DNA from: Fidelibacterota bacterium
GTDB lineage: Bacteria > Fidelibacterota > Fidelibacteria > Fidelibacterales > DSDE01
Direction of reading: 5' to 3'
Length of the DNA stretch: 5,870 bases
NCBI GenBank assembly: GCA_011049095.1
Contig: DSDE01000215.1
Coordinates: 1 to 5,870, forward strand
The notes under the pieces are model-generated. The model made no database searches. It had not been told where the DNA came from and saw only the letters and a list, made by a program, of their open reading frames with translations. Of the stretch, positions 5,275-5,870 are shown in pieces (position 1 is the stretch's first letter; every line of letters begins with the position of its first letter). Position numbers and translations under genes: made by a program.

Positions 5275-5870
5275 ATGGAAGGTTATACTCAATACGCTTT
5301 GCTTGTGCTCTTTTTGCCGCTGCTTTCATTTGCACTGCAGCTCTTTTTTGGAAAGTATCTTCCCCGGAAAGGAGATATCATTCATACATCAATCATTGGT
5401 CTGACGCTGGTTCTTTCCCTGAGTATGTTTGTGATGGTTTTCTTTATTCAGGAGGATCCAAACTTCCCCTATACACCAGCTTTTGAATGGCTAAGCATAG
5501 GTACTTTTTCAATTCATCTCGGCTTTTATCTGGATAATGTGACCATCGTGATGCTGCTGGCAGTGGCGATTATTTCGTCATTGGTCCATTTATACAGTAT
5601 CGGATATATGGCCGGGGACCCCAGATATGGCCGCTATTTTGGCTTTCTGGGGCTTTTTACTTTCTCAATGAATGGCATTGTGCTGTCAAACAACTTTTTT
5701 ATGACTTATATCTTTTGGGAATTGGTTGGGCTTAGCTCCTACCTGCTCATTGGATTCTGGTTTGAGAAAAAGAGCGCTTCAGATGCCGGCAAAAAAGCTT
5801 TTATCGTCAACCGAATCGGTGACGTGGGTATGTGGATTGGTCTGATGATTCTCTTTGCAACCCTAGGCAC
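5275..5870 (+). CDS. nuoL: NADH-quinone oxidoreductase subunit L, N-terminal part (ND5-like, cut by window edge)
   Basis: The reading frame is open from the ATG at 5275 to the window edge, giving 198 residues of a protein that is usually about 600 or more. It is the distal antiporter-like proton-pumping subunit (ND5/Nqo12). Hydrophobic segments lie at about 7-26, 38-58, 87-108, 122-138, 140-160 and 182-198. TYIFWELVGLSSYLLIGFW (144-162) carries Glu149, the counterpart of E. coli NuoL Glu144, and KKAFIVNRIGDVG (173-185) carries Asp183, matching Asp178. This motif set and the position right after nuoK favour NuoL over NuoM, NuoN or MrpA. The ribosome binding site is weak: AGGGA at 5267-5271 ends only 3 bases before the ATG, and no better start is seen. 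nuoM and nuoN are expected to follow. Confidence 0.95.
   Translation, partial: MEGYTQYALLVLFLPLLSFALQLFFGKYLPRKGDIIHTSIIGLTLVLSLSMFVMVFFIQEDPNFPYTPAFEWLSIGTFSIHLGFYLDNVTIVMLLAVAIISSLVHLYSIGYMAGDPRYGRYFGFLGLFTFSMNGIVLSNNFFMTYIFWELVGLSSYLLIGFWFEKKSASDAGKKAFIVNRIGDVGMWIGLMILFATLG

Noticed and set aside
216..5870. A novel defence, mobile or biosynthetic system hidden in the window
   Set aside because: Coding DNA is fully accounted for by nine standard complex I genes with gaps of at most 14 bases, leaving no room for another system.

Overview
The window holds the 5' part of a respiratory complex I (NDH-1) operon on the + strand: nuoA, nuoB, nuoC, nuoD, nuoH, nuoI, nuoJ, nuoK and the first 198 codons of nuoL, which runs off the right edge. 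All nine products are recognisable from family motifs. No mobile element, CRISPR array, RNA gene or undescribed system is visible; this is an ordinary core-metabolism locus with a few points worth checking.

Layout: 1-215 is an A+T-rich upstream region with no supported gene. It carries two candidate sigma-70-type promoters, the nearer one with an UP-like A/T tract, and two Crp/Fnr-like palindromes that overlap the two -35 elements. From 216 onward the DNA is almost wholly coding. Four junctions (A/B, B/C, I/J, J/K) are 4-base ATGA stop/start overlaps. The other four (C/D, D/H, H/I, K/L) have gaps of 8-14 bases. This is what a single translationally coupled transcript looks like. No terminator is seen.

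How the genes work together: NuoB, C, D and I form the peripheral Q-module. NuoI carries two 4Fe-4S clusters, NuoB carries cluster N2, and NuoD with NuoB and NuoH forms the quinone pocket. NuoA, H, J, K and L belong to the membrane arm that pumps ions. The NADH-oxidising module genes nuoE, nuoF and nuoG, which sit between nuoD and nuoH in the 14-gene operon type, are absent. The order A-B-C-D-H-I-J-K-L is that of the 11-subunit type of complex I, so the electron donor cannot be read from this locus. It may be ferredoxin, another reductase, or NADH through EFG encoded elsewhere.

Organism: a bacterium of moderate G+C. The EFG-less gene order, separate nuoC and nuoD, and sequence flavour of NuoH (WASNNKWSLYGAMRS) and NuoI (CLYCALCVYPCP) resemble my recollection of members of the Bacteroidota/Chlorobiota/Calditrichota side of the tree. 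That placement is an inference without a database search and is tentative.
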